NCBI RefSeq assembly: GCF_051857475.1
Contig: NZ_JBPZGZ010000001.1
Span: 1,860,001-1,924,000 of the forward strand
Length of the DNA: 64,000 bases
Reading direction: 5' to 3'
DNA from: Pelomonas sp051857475
GTDB lineage: Bacteria > Pseudomonadota > Gammaproteobacteria > Burkholderiales > Burkholderiaceae_C
The notes below the pieces were generated by a model, which made no database searches, was not told the DNA's origin, and was given only the letters and a program-made list of their open reading frames with translations. The translations under genes were made by a program, and so were the position numbers. This document shows positions 1 to 8,110 of the stretch, one piece after another; position 1 is the first letter of the stretch, and the number at the start of each line of letters is the position of its first letter.

Positions 1-1204
1 TGCGCTGGGCCAGCGACAGCAGTCGGTAGTGTTCGACATCGTTGATGACGGACTCGTCCATGACCAACGCAATGATGTCCTCGTCGAAGATCTCGTTCTT
101 GCGGTCGGCCAGGTCCTTGAAGCGCACGAAGGCGTTGTTGACCTCGGCCTCGCTTTCCAGCTCGATGCCCAGCTCCTGCAGGCGCTGCTTGAAGGCATTG
201 CGGCCCGACAGCTTGCCGAGCACGATCTTGTTGGCGGCCCAGCCCACGTCCTCGGCGCGCATGATCTCGTAGGTATCGCGAGCCTTCAGCACGCCGTCCT
301 GGTGGATGCCCGAGGCATGCGCGAAGGCATTGGCGCCGACGACGGCCTTGTTGGGCTGAACGACGAAGCCCGTCGTCTGCGAGACCAGCTTGGAGGCGGG
401 CACGATCTGCGAGGTCTCGATGCCGACGTCCAGGCCGAAATGGTCGCGGCGCGTCTTGACGGCCATGACGATCTCTTCGAGCGAGCAATTGCCGGCGCGC
501 TCACCCAGGCCGTTGATGGTGCACTCGACCTGGCGAGCGCCACCGATCTTCACGCCGGCCAGGGAGTTGGCGACCGCCATGCCCAGGTCGTTGTGGCAGT
601 GCACGCTCCAGATGGCCTTGTCGCTGTTGGGCACCTTCTCGCGCAGGCGGCGGATGAAGTCGCCGTACAGCTCGGGGATGGCATAGCCGACGGTGTCGGG
701 GATGTTGATGGTGCCGGCACCTTCCTTGATGACGGCCTCGCAGACGCGGGCCAGGAAGTCGATGTCGGAACGGTAGCCGTCCTCGGGCGAGAACTCGATG
801 TCGCCGCACAGATTGCGCGCAAAGCGCACGGCCAGCGTCGCCTGCTCCAGCACCTGGTCACGCGTCATGCGCAGCTTCTTCTCCATATGGAGTTCGCTGG
901 TGGCGATGAAGGTGTGGATGCGTGCCCGGTGGGCCGGCGCCAGGGCCTCGGCGGCGCGCGAGATGTCGCGGTCGTTGGCACGGGCCAGCGAGCAGACCGT
1001 GCTGTCCTTGACCGCCGCGGCAATCGCCTTGACGGCCTCGAAGTCGCCATTGCTGGACGCCGCAAAACCGGCCTCGATGATGTCGACCTTCATGCGCTCC
1101 AGCTGGCGGGCAATGCGCATCTTCTCCTCGCGCGTCATGGACGCGCCCGGGGACTGCTCGCCGTCGCGCAGCGTGGTGTCGAAGATGATGAGTTTGTCGG
1201 TCAT
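1..1204 (-). CDS. leuA: 2-isopropylmalate synthase, short bacterial type (3' end outside window)
   Basis: Condenses acetyl-CoA with 2-oxoisovalerate, the first committed step of leucine synthesis. The N-terminus reads MTDKLIIFDTTLRDGEQSPG, which carries the DTTLRDGEQ metal/substrate motif. Further on are the HCHNDLGMAVANS metal-binding stretch and GLGERAGN. About 401 codons are present; the family is usually a little over 500 residues, so most of the C-terminal leucine-sensing (LeuA dimer) domain lies beyond base 1. The start ATG overlaps the TGA of the upstream leuA paralogue (ATGA), so translational coupling is likely. It shares the leucine attenuator upstream of that paralogue. This is the form normally found downstream of pssA in Burkholderiales. 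Confidence 0.95.
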   Translation of the reverse strand, partial: MTDKLIIFDTTLRDGEQSPGASMTREEKMRIARQLERMKVDIIEAGFAASSNGDFEAVKAIAAAVKDSTVCSLARANDRDISRAAEALAPAHRARIHTFIATSELHMEKKLRMTRDQVLEQATLAVRFARNLCGDIEFSPEDGYRSDIDFLARVCEAVIKEGAGTINIPDTVGYAIPELYGDFIRRLREKVPNSDKAIWSVHCHNDLGMAVANSLAGVKIGGARQVECTINGLGERAGNCSLEEIVMAVKTRRDHFGLDVGIETSQIVPASKLVSQTTGFVVQPNKAVVGANAFAHASGIHQDGVLKARDTYEIMRAEDVGWAANKIVLGKLSGRNAFKQRLQELGIELESEAEVNNAFVRFKDLADRKNEIFDEDIIALVMDESVINDVEHYRLLSLAQR

Positions 1205-2889
1205 CGCACGTTTTCCTCTCGAATCTGGGGCACGGCCACCGGCGCCCGCGAAAGGCCGGACAGGATGGCCTGCATGGACGCACGCACGATGCTGCCATCA
1301 ATGCCGACGCCGTGGCGAGTCACATCCCCTACCCGCAGTTCCAGATAGGCCACCGCGCGCGCATCGGCACCGCTGCCGATCGAATGCTCGTGGTAGTCCA
1401 GCACGCGCACGTCCTGGCCCAGGCGCGACGACAGCGCATTGACGAAGGCGTCGATGGGGCCGTTGCCCTCGCCCTGCACATGTCCCATCCAGCCGCCCAG
1501 CACAACCTCGGCCGACAGGCGCATCGCGCCGCCCGCCACCTCGGTCATCTGCGGCTGCACGACGGAGGCGCCGGCGTTGCCGATGCCGTACTCGCGCTCG
1601 AAGATGGCGTAGATGTCAGCCGCAGTCAGCTCCTTGCCGGCGTCGTCCATGACGCGCTGCACGACCTGGCTGAACTCGATCTGCAGGCGGCGCGGCAGCT
1701 CCAGCCCGTACTCGGCCTCGAGCAGATAGGCGATGCCCCCCTTGCCTGACTGGCTGTTCACGCGGATGACGGCGTCATAGCTGCGGCCCAGGTCCTTGGG
1801 GTCGATAGGGAGATAGGGCATATCCCAAATCTCCCCCTCCCGGCGCGCCGCAAAGGCCTTCTTGATGGCGTCCTGGTGGGAGCCGGAGAAGGAGGTGTAG
1901 ACGAGGTCGCCCACATACGGATGGCGCGGGTGCACCGGGATCTGCGTGCAGTGCTCGACGCAGCGGCGCACCTCGTCGATGTCCGAGAAGTCCAGCTGCG
2001 GGTCCACACCCTGGGTGTAGAGATTGAGTGCGATGTTGACGAGGTCGACATTGCCAGTGCGTTCGCCATTGCCGAACAGGCAGCCTTCGACGCGATCAGC
2101 ACCGGCCATCAGCGCGAACTCGCCCGCCGCCGTGCCCGTGCCGCGATCGTTGTGCGGGTGGACGGACAGCACGATGCTGTCGCGACGCTCGAGGTGGCGG
2201 TGCATCCACTCGATCATGTCCGCAAAGATGTTGGGCGTGCTGTGCTCGACGGTGGACGGCAGGTTGATGATGCACTTGCGCTCGGGTGTGGGCGCCCAGA
2301 CAGCCGTCACCGCATCGACGACACGCTTGCTGAAGGCCAGCTCGGTGCCGGAGAACATCTCGGGCGAATACTCGAAGCGCCAGTCCACGCCGGGACGAGC
2401 CGCGGCCAGCTCCTTGATCTGACGGGCATGCGAGGCGGCGAGTTCGACGATGCCGTCTTCGTCCGTGCCCAGCACGACGCGCCGCATGATGGGCGCGACG
2501 GCGTTGTAGACGTGGACGATGACCTGCTTGGCGCCGTCCAGCGACTCGAAGGTGCGCTCGATCAGGTGGGCCCGCGCCTGGGTCAGCACCTGGATGGTCA
2601 CGTCGTCGGGGATGTGGCCGCCGTCGATGAGCAGGCGCACGAAGTCGAACTCGGTCTGCGACGCCGAAGGGAAGCCGACCTCGATCTCCTTGAAGCCGAT
2701 CTTCACCAGCTGCTGGAACATTCGCAGCTTGCGGGCGATGTCCATGGGCTCGATCAGGGCCTGGTTGCCGTCACGCAGGTCGGTGCTCAGCCAGATCGGC
2801 GCACGCGTCAGCACGGCGTCGGGCCAGGTGCGGTCCGGCAATGCGATCGGGGCGAAGGGGCGGTACTTTTGCTGCGGTTGCTTCAACAT
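1201..2889 (-). CDS. leuA: 2-isopropylmalate synthase, long (TIGR00970-like) type
   Basis: A second 2-isopropylmalate synthase of 562 residues, from the other branch of the family (beginning MLKQPQQKYRPFAPIALPDR). It carries STDLRDGNQALIEP near residue 45 in place of DTTLRDGEQ, the SVHPHNDRGTGTA metal-binding motif, GNGERTGNVD, and a C-terminal regulatory region. The start chosen is the ATG ten codons inside the open frame, because MLKQPQQKYRPF is the usual beginning of this type. It lies between pssA and the short-type leuA and overlaps the latter by four bases. Having both types in tandem is unusual; one may be less sensitive to leucine feedback, but that is inference. Confidence 0.95.
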   Translation of the reverse strand: MLKQPQQKYRPFAPIALPDRTWPDAVLTRAPIWLSTDLRDGNQALIEPMDIARKLRMFQQLVKIGFKEIEVGFPSASQTEFDFVRLLIDGGHIPDDVTIQVLTQARAHLIERTFESLDGAKQVIVHVYNAVAPIMRRVVLGTDEDGIVELAASHARQIKELAAARPGVDWRFEYSPEMFSGTELAFSKRVVDAVTAVWAPTPERKCIINLPSTVEHSTPNIFADMIEWMHRHLERRDSIVLSVHPHNDRGTGTAAGEFALMAGADRVEGCLFGNGERTGNVDLVNIALNLYTQGVDPQLDFSDIDEVRRCVEHCTQIPVHPRHPYVGDLVYTSFSGSHQDAIKKAFAARREGEIWDMPYLPIDPKDLGRSYDAVIRVNSQSGKGGIAYLLEAEYGLELPRRLQIEFSQVVQRVMDDAGKELTAADIYAIFEREYGIGNAGASVVQPQMTEVAGGAMRLSAEVVLGGWMGHVQGEGNGPIDAFVNALSSRLGQDVRVLDYHEHSIGSGADARAVAYLELRVGDVTRHGVGIDGSIVRASMQAILSGLSRAPVAVPQIREENVR

Positions 2890-2930
2890 GGTGAGTCCAT
2901 CCGGTTGGGGTGGGCGCAACCTGCAGCATT

Positions 2931-2969
2931 CGGAAAACGAGAAAGGCCCGCTGCGGTTGCATACGGGCC
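2931..2969 (-). terminator. Attenuator terminator in the leu leader
   Basis: Read on the minus strand, GGCCCG (2964-2969) pairs with CGGGCC (2945-2950). A small inner TGC/GCA stem closes on an AACC loop, and TTTCTCGTTTT follows. It lies 37 bases after the leader peptide stop codon and about 55 bases before leuA. The leader segment ACGGGTT (3013-3019) can pair with GGCCCGT, which contains the 5' arm of this hairpin; that would form the competing antiterminator. Confidence 0.8.
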
Positions 2970-3006
2970 GTTGGTGTCAGGTGTGAGCGTGTACGTGCGT
3001 GACTGA

Positions 3007-3066
3007 CTAGCGAACCCGTGGTTCCTCTAGGGCTAGTAGCAGGCTAATTCGCGCGGCGCAGCTCAT
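3007..3066 (-). CDS. leuL: leu operon leader peptide
   Basis: A 19-codon frame in the gap between pssA and leuA reads MSCAARISLLLALEEPRVR. It has four leucine codons within five (CTG CTA CTA GCC CTA). Three are CTA, a codon expected to be rare in a genome this rich in GC. A ribosome stalled at the first Leu codons would leave ACGGGTT free to form the antiterminator. A ribosome reaching the TAG stop would cover it, allowing the terminator at 2945-2969. No Shine-Dalgarno sequence is visible. An in-frame GTG lies six codons upstream, and the transcript may be leaderless. The layout is seen directly; the mechanism follows the classic leucine attenuation model. Confidence 0.8.
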   Translation of the reverse strand: MSCAARISLLLALEEPRVR

Positions 3067-3074
3067 GGGTCGGG

Positions 3075-3102
3075 AATCTAGCACGAAAGCTTATTGATGC
3101 AA
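3075..3102 (-). promoter_or_regulatory. Possible sigma-70 promoter of the leu leader
   Basis: On the minus strand, TTGCAT (3097-3102), a 16-base spacer and TAGATT (3075-3080) resemble -35 and -10 elements of moderate quality. The predicted start of transcription falls on or just before the A of the leader peptide ATG at 3066, which would give a leaderless message. The -35 overlaps the last codons of pssA. Confidence 0.4.
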
Positions 3103-3915
3103 GCCACGTTCATCGGGCTCGTCGGTGCTGGTGGAGATGACGCTGACCTGTTTTCCCTTGGCCTTGCGCCAGCCGTAGATGACATAGCCGGACAGCCCAT
3201 ACACACAGAAGATCACGAACAACACTGTGGGCGGATCGAGGGCGATGAGGCCGATGCCGAGCATGATGGCCACCAGCACGATGAAGGGAACGCTGCGCCG
3301 GCGGTCGAAGACTTTGAAGCTGTAGAAGGGCGCATTCGTGACCATCGAAAGCCCGGCGAACAGGGTCACGCCAAACGCGACCCAGCGCAGCCAGGGCATG
3401 TTGCCCACACCGGAGTACCAGGGCGCGTCGATCGCGCACCAGATCAGGCCCATTACGATGGCGGCTGCCGCGGGACTGGGCAGCCCTTGGAAGAAGCGCT
3501 TGTCGACGACGCCGATGTTGACGTTGAAGCGCGCCAGCCGCAGCGCCGCACCGGCGATGTAGACGAAGGCCGGGATCCAACCCGGCTTGCCCATGTCCTT
3601 CAAGGCCCACATATAGATGATGAGGGCCGGCGCGGCGCCAAAGGCGACCATGTCGGACAGGCTGTCCATCTGCTCGCCGAAGGCCGATTGGGTGTTGGTC
3701 ATGCGCGCAACGCGGCCATCCAGGCTGTCGAGGATGGCGGCGGCGAAGATAGCGACGCAGGCCACTTCGAAACGGCCGTTGATGGCCATGACGATGGCGT
3801 AGAAAGCGCTGAACAGCGCGCTCAGCGTGATCGCGTTGGGCAGGGCGTAGATGCCTTTGCGCCGGGGACGGACGGCGACGCTGGGCTCGTCGTCCTCGAT
3901 GGGGTCAGGGGTCAT
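3091..3915 (-). CDS. pssA: CDP-diacylglycerol-serine O-phosphatidyltransferase
   Basis: Makes phosphatidylserine from CDP-diacylglycerol and serine at the inner membrane, the first step toward phosphatidylethanolamine. About 274 residues with several membrane segments. The CDP-alcohol phosphotransferase signature is present as DSLDGRVARM followed by GEQMDSLSD (pattern DG-x2-AR-x8-G-x3-D-x3-D). The start is set at the ATG giving MTPDPIEDDEPSV; a longer frame back to 3963 lacks a convincing ribosome site. pssA next to leuA is typical of Burkholderiales. A bidirectional terminator at 4329 separates it from ilvC, so it is probably not cotranscribed with ilvC here. Confidence 0.92.
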   Translation of the reverse strand: MTPDPIEDDEPSVAVRPRRKGIYALPNAITLSALFSAFYAIVMAINGRFEVACVAIFAAAILDSLDGRVARMTNTQSAFGEQMDSLSDMVAFGAAPALIIYMWALKDMGKPGWIPAFVYIAGAALRLARFNVNIGVVDKRFFQGLPSPAAAAIVMGLIWCAIDAPWYSGVGNMPWLRWVAFGVTLFAGLSMVTNAPFYSFKVFDRRRSVPFIVLVAIMLGIGLIALDPPTVLFVIFCVYGLSGYVIYGWRKAKGKQVSVISTSTDEPDERGLHQ

Positions 3916-3987
3916 AGGCCGGCAGGATAGCTGACAGGTCCCGGCAAAAGACGCTCCTAGCATTCACGAAAACGACAGGAGACCGCC

Positions 3988-4323
3988 ATGAAACTCATCG
4001 AAGTCCGCACCTACCGCCTCAAGCCCGACAGCGCCGAACGCTTCGTCGCCGCCGTGCGCGCGGCCCTGCCCCTGGTGCGCGCCAGCGGCATGGATGTCGT
4101 CGCCTTCGGCCGCTCCGACCACGAGGAAGAGAGCTTCTTCCTGATCCGCGCTTTCGACAGCCGCGAGCAACTGGTCGCCCAGCAGGACGCCTTCTACGGC
4201 TCGGAGGTCTGGCGCCAGGGCCCACGGCAGGCCTTGGTCGACTGCCTGGACACCTATCTGAACACCCTGCTCTGGCTGCCCAAGGATGCCGTTGAGGCGC
4301 TGCGCGCCAACCACCAGCCCTGA
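3988..4323 (+). CDS. NIPSNAP-family protein
   Basis: A 111-residue protein beginning MKLIEVRTYRLKPDSAERF, which matches the start of the NIPSNAP ferredoxin-like (dimeric alpha/beta barrel) family. A good ribosome site (GGAGA) lies before the ATG. It is the only plus-strand gene inside the branched-chain block and is inserted between pssA and ilvC. The family has no settled enzymatic function in bacteria, so none is assigned. The gene ends at a strong bidirectional terminator. Confidence 0.75.
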   Translation: MKLIEVRTYRLKPDSAERFVAAVRAALPLVRASGMDVVAFGRSDHEEESFFLIRAFDSREQLVAQQDAFYGSEVWRQGPRQALVDCLDTYLNTLLWLPKDAVEALRANHQP

Positions 4324-4328
4324 ATAAA

Positions 4329-4352
4329 AAAGGCCGGCATGCGCCGGCCTTT
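4329..4352. terminator. Bidirectional terminator between NIPSNAP gene and ilvC
   Basis: A perfect 10-base stem AAAGGCCGGC / GCCGGCCTTT with an ATGC loop sits between converging genes. A run of A on the left gives a U tract for minus-strand transcripts leaving ilvC, and TTT on the right serves the plus strand. Confidence 0.9.
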
Positions 4353-4371
4353 GTGTGCAAGCACCAGGTGC

Positions 4372-5388
4372 TCAGTTCTTGGCCTTGTCGACCAGCTTGT
4401 TGGCCTTGATCCAGGGCATCATTTCGCGCAGCTTCTCGCCGACCTGCTCGATGGGGTGCTCGGCGGTCAGGCGGCGACGGCTGATCAGCGTCGGGGCGCC
4501 GGCCTTGTTCTCAAGGATGAAGGACTTGGCGTATTCGCCGGTCTGGATGTCCTTCAGGCACTGACGCATGGCGTTCTTGGTGTCTTCGGTGACGACGCGC
4601 GGACCGGTCACGTACTCGCCGTACTCGGCGTTGTTCGAGATCGAGTAGTTCATGTTGGCGATGCCGCCTTCGTAGATCAGGTCCACGATGAGCTTGAGCT
4701 CGTGCAGGCACTCGAAGTAGGCCATCTCGGGGGCGTAGCCGGCTTCCGTCAGCGTCTCGAAGCCCGCCTTGATCAGCTCGACAGCACCGCCGCACAGCAC
4801 GGCCTGCTCGCCGAACAGGTCGGTCTCGGTCTCTTCGCGGAACGAGGTCTGGATGATGCCGGCCTTGCCGCCGCCATTGGCCGCGGCATAGCTCAGCGCC
4901 AGGTCACGCGCCTTGCCGGTCTTGTCGGCATAGATGGCGATCAGATGGGGCACACCGCCGCCTTGGCGGTAGGTGTTGCGCACCGTGTGGCCGGGGGCCT
5001 TGGGAGCGACCATCCAGACGTCCAGGTCTTCGCGCGGCTGGACCTGGCCGTAATGGACGTTGAAGCCGTGGGCGAAGGCCAGCGACGCGCCCTGCTTGAT
5101 GTTGGGCTCGACTTCCTTCTTGTAGACGTCGGCAATCTGCTCGTCGGGCAGCAGGATCATGACCACGTCGGCGGCCTTCACGGCTTCGGCGATCTCGGCG
5201 ACCTTGAGGCCAGCGCCTTCGGCCTTGGACCAGGACGCGCCGCCGCGACGCAGGGCGACGGTGACCTTGCAGCCGCTGTCGTTCAGGTTCTGCGCGTGGG
5301 CGTGGCCTTGTGAGCCGTAGCCGATGATGGTGACGTTCTTGCCCTTGATGAGGCTGAGATCGGCGTCCTTGTCGTAGTAGACGTTCAT
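4372..5388 (-). CDS. ilvC: Ketol-acid reductoisomerase (NADP+)
   Basis: Converts acetolactate or acetohydroxybutyrate to the dihydroxy acid using NADPH and Mg2+, in isoleucine, valine and leucine synthesis. At 338 residues it is the short class I form. The Rossmann motif GYGSQGHAHAQN is near residue 24, with RRGGASW as the likely NADPH-specificity loop. Metal/substrate residues lie in DLFGEQAVLCGG and in ECLHELKLIVDLIYEGG. It follows ilvH by 50 bases on the same strand and ends at the terminator at 4329, so ilvI-ilvH-ilvC can form one operon. Confidence 0.98.
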   Translation of the reverse strand: MNVYYDKDADLSLIKGKNVTIIGYGSQGHAHAQNLNDSGCKVTVALRRGGASWSKAEGAGLKVAEIAEAVKAADVVMILLPDEQIADVYKKEVEPNIKQGASLAFAHGFNVHYGQVQPREDLDVWMVAPKAPGHTVRNTYRQGGGVPHLIAIYADKTGKARDLALSYAAANGGGKAGIIQTSFREETETDLFGEQAVLCGGAVELIKAGFETLTEAGYAPEMAYFECLHELKLIVDLIYEGGIANMNYSISNNAEYGEYVTGPRVVTEDTKNAMRQCLKDIQTGEYAKSFILENKAGAPTLISRRRLTAEHPIEQVGEKLREMMPWIKANKLVDKAKN

Positions 5389-5438
5389 GATGGGTCGCTC
5401 CAGGAAAAAAACTGTGAATGTGTGGGGGTGAAGACGGA

Positions 5439-5930
5439 TCAGACGCGCAGGATGCGCTCGCCGCGGCCGATGCCGCTGGCACCCGTCCGTACGGTTTCGA
5501 GGATGGACGCGCGGTCGATCGCGTCGATGAAGGCGTCGAGCTTGCTCGCGTCGCCGGTCAGCTCGATGGTGTAGGTCTTCTCGGTGACGTCGATGACGCG
5601 GCCACGGAAGATGTCGGCGGTGCGCTTGATCTCCTCGCGCTCCTTGCCGACGGCGCGAACCTTGATGAGCATCAGCTCGCGCTCGGTGTAGTTGCCCTCG
5701 GTCAGGTCGACGACCTTGACGACCTCGATGAGGCGGTTCAGATGCTTGGTGATCTGCTCGATGACTTCATCGGATCCCGTGGTCACGATGGTCATGCGCG
5801 ACAGCGACGGGTCTTCCGTCGGCGCGACGGTCAGGCTCTCGATGTTGTAGCCACGGGCCGAGAACAGCGCCACGACGCGCGACAGCGCGCCCGGCTCGTT
5901 CTCGATGAGCAAAGCAATGATGTGTTTCAT
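5439..5930 (-). CDS. ilvH: Acetolactate synthase, small regulatory subunit
   Basis: The regulatory subunit that binds IlvI and gives valine feedback inhibition. 163 residues, with an N-terminal ACT domain (MKHIIALLIENEPGALSRVV) and a C-terminal regulatory half containing RELMLIKVRA. AAGGA lies before the ATG. It follows ilvI after 164 bases. That gap holds no clear gene, only a T-rich patch (TTTTTAAC on the minus strand) without a good stem. Confidence 0.97.
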   Translation of the reverse strand: MKHIIALLIENEPGALSRVVALFSARGYNIESLTVAPTEDPSLSRMTIVTTGSDEVIEQITKHLNRLIEVVKVVDLTEGNYTERELMLIKVRAVGKEREEIKRTADIFRGRVIDVTEKTYTIELTGDASKLDAFIDAIDRASILETVRTGASGIGRGERILRV

Positions 5931-6094
5931 GGGGATGTCGTCCTTCGCGCTCTTCAGTGCCGACGGCGGTAACCGACGGACCTTGGCTGCGGGTTCGAAT
6001 CGTTAAAAAGGACTGCCGTCTCGGCCGTTCTCTGCGTCCGCCGCCGGTCTCAACGAGGACGGTAACCCTCGCCAAAACCCGCGGCTTCAGCCGA

Positions 6095-7882
6095 TCACAG
6101 GTCTTCCGAGCCCAGCAGCATTTCCGAAATACCCTTGCCCGCCTTGACCATGGGCCAGACGTTCTCGGTCGGATCGGTACGGATGTCGAGAAAGACCGTG
6201 CGGTCCTTCAGGCGCATCGCTTCCTTCAGCGCCGGCTCGACGTCGCTGGGCTTCTCGACCAGGATGCCGACGTGGCCATAGGCCTCGGCCAGCTTCACGA
6301 AGTCGGGCAGCGCGTCCATGTAGCTGTGCGAGTAGCGGCCTTCATAGTCGAGCTGCTGCCACTGGCGCACCATGCCGAGATAGCGGTTGTTCAGCGAGAC
6401 GATCTTGACCGGCGTGCGGTACTGGAAGCAGGTCGACAGCTCTTGGATGCACATCTGGATGCTGCCTTCGCCGGTGATGCAGAACACATCCGACTCCGGC
6501 TTGGCCAGCTTGATGCCCATGGCATAAGGCAGACCCACGCCCATGGTGCCCAGGCCACCGGAGTTGATCCAGCGGCGCGGCTCGTCAAACTTGTAGTACT
6601 GCGCGGCCCACATCTGGTGCTGGCCGACGTCCGACGTGATGTAGGTGTCACGGTCGCGGGTCAGCTGCCAGAGCTTGTCGACCACCATCTGAGGCTTGAT
6701 GACCTCGTCCGAGCCCTTGAAGGCCAGGCAGTCGCGGCCACGCCATTCGTTGATCTGGCTCCACCAGGCGTTGACGGCCGTCGCGTCCGGCTTGGCCTGG
6801 GCTTCCTTCAGCTGGGCGATCAGTTCCTGCAGCACATCCTTCACATCGCCCACGATGGGGATGTCGACGCGCACGCGCTTGGAGATCGACGAAGGGTCGA
6901 TGTCCACATGGATGATCTTGCGCTCGACCGAGCCGAAATGCTTGGGGTTGCCGATGACGCGGTCGTCGAAGCGCGCGCCCACGGCCAGCAGCACGTCGCA
7001 GTGTTGCATGGTCATGTTGGCTTCATAGGTGCCGTGCATGCCCAGCATGCCCAGGAAGCGCGGGTCGGTGCCAGGCATGGCGCCCAGGCCCATCAGCGTG
7101 TTGGTGCAGGGGAAGCCCAGCATGTCGACCAGCTGGCGCAGTTCGGCCGTCGCTTCACCCAGGATGACGCCGCCGCCCGTGTAGATGTAGGGGCGCTTGG
7201 CCTGCAGCAGCAGCTGCACGGCCTTGCGGATCTGGCCGCTGTGGCCCTTCTTCACCGGGTTGTAGGAGCGCATCTCGATGCGGTCCGGATAGCTGAAGGC
7301 CGTCTTGGCCAGCGACACATCCTTGGGGATGTCCACCACGACCGGGCCGGGGCGGCCGGTGCGGGCGATGTGGAAGGCTTTTTTGAGCGTCAGCGCCAGG
7401 TCGCGCACGTCCTTCACCAGGAAGTTGTGCTTGACGATGGGACGGGTGATGCCGACGGTGTCGCATTCCTGGAAGGCGTCCAGGCCAATGGCAGGCGTCG
7501 GGACCTGACCCGTGATGATGACCATCGGGATCGAGTCCATGTAGGCGGTGGCGATACCGGTCACGGCATTCGTCACACCCGGGCCCGAAGTGACCAGCGC
7601 CACTCCGACCTCGCCGCTCGCACGGGCAAAGCCGTCGGCGGCATGGACGGCGGCCTGCTCATGGCGCACCAGCACGTGCTGGATGCTGTCCTGCTTGTAC
7701 AGGGCGTCGTAGATGTAGAGCACCGCGCCGCCGGGGTAACCCCAGAGATGGCGCACCCCTTCGGCCTGCAGGCAGCGAACGAGGATCTCGGAGCCATTGA
7801 GCTCCGCGGTGGAGGAATTGGGGGATTGGGAATTCGGCTGCGCCAGAGCGGCGCGCTTGATATCCGCGGCAGACATGTCCAT
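6095..7882 (-). CDS. ilvI: Acetolactate synthase, catalytic subunit
   Basis: A thiamine-diphosphate- and FAD-dependent enzyme that makes acetolactate from pyruvate, the first common step to valine and leucine. The start MDMSAADIKRAALAQ gives 595 residues. The N-terminal ThDP domain has GYPGGAVLYIYDAL and the catalytic glutamate in VRHEQAAVHAADG. The C-terminal ThDP motif reads GEGSIQM...SLNN, with Glu in place of the usual GDG aspartate. The frame stays open far upstream, but AGAGG lies at a suitable distance only before the ATG at 7882. It is divergent from the sigma factor at 8111. Confidence 0.96.
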   Translation of the reverse strand: MDMSAADIKRAALAQPNSQSPNSSTAELNGSEILVRCLQAEGVRHLWGYPGGAVLYIYDALYKQDSIQHVLVRHEQAAVHAADGFARASGEVGVALVTSGPGVTNAVTGIATAYMDSIPMVIITGQVPTPAIGLDAFQECDTVGITRPIVKHNFLVKDVRDLALTLKKAFHIARTGRPGPVVVDIPKDVSLAKTAFSYPDRIEMRSYNPVKKGHSGQIRKAVQLLLQAKRPYIYTGGGVILGEATAELRQLVDMLGFPCTNTLMGLGAMPGTDPRFLGMLGMHGTYEANMTMQHCDVLLAVGARFDDRVIGNPKHFGSVERKIIHVDIDPSSISKRVRVDIPIVGDVKDVLQELIAQLKEAQAKPDATAVNAWWSQINEWRGRDCLAFKGSDEVIKPQMVVDKLWQLTRDRDTYITSDVGQHQMWAAQYYKFDEPRRWINSGGLGTMGVGLPYAMGIKLAKPESDVFCITGEGSIQMCIQELSTCFQYRTPVKIVSLNNRYLGMVRQWQQLDYEGRYSHSYMDALPDFVKLAEAYGHVGILVEKPSDVEPALKEAMRLKDRTVFLDIRTDPTENVWPMVKAGKGISEMLLGSEDL

Positions 7883-7905
7883 TTTTCGAACCTCTGTGAA
7901 TTTCT

Positions 7906-7920
7906 CTAACGAAAAACCAT
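7906..7920 (-). promoter_or_regulatory. Four-codon upstream ORF with consensus ribosome site before ilvI
   Basis: On the minus strand AGGAGG (7928-7933), seven bases, then ATG GTT TTT CGT TAG: an M-V-F-R mini-ORF with a far better ribosome site than ilvI itself. It ends 23 bases before the ilvI ATG and is out of frame with it. It may tune ilvI translation, for example by reinitiation, but could be chance. Confidence 0.35.
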
Positions 7921-8110
7921 TGGTGCCCCTCCTCTCGCCCTCGTGAGGCGGATTCGGAACCTGCGCGATCAACCGGTGGGGCCCCAGTCGGGCGGCCACG
8001 GTGAGAGCTTTACTCTTTGTGCGAAGCAGCATTATGCCGAGCAAAATCGTGTGAGCCTTCGTATCAGACGAATGCCATAATCCGCGCTGCTGTCCGGACC
8101 CGCTCCAGCC

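Noticed and set aside
5990..6001. GGTTCGAATC-like tRNA T-loop motif between ilvI and ilvH
   Set aside because: The flanking bases do not form a T-stem or acceptor stem and no anticodon or D-arm can be placed; it is not a tRNA.
7883..8035. N-terminal extension of ilvI to an ATG near 8034
   Set aside because: The extra 50 residues are not like acetolactate synthase and lack a ribosome site; the ATG at 7882 has AGAGG at a suitable distance.
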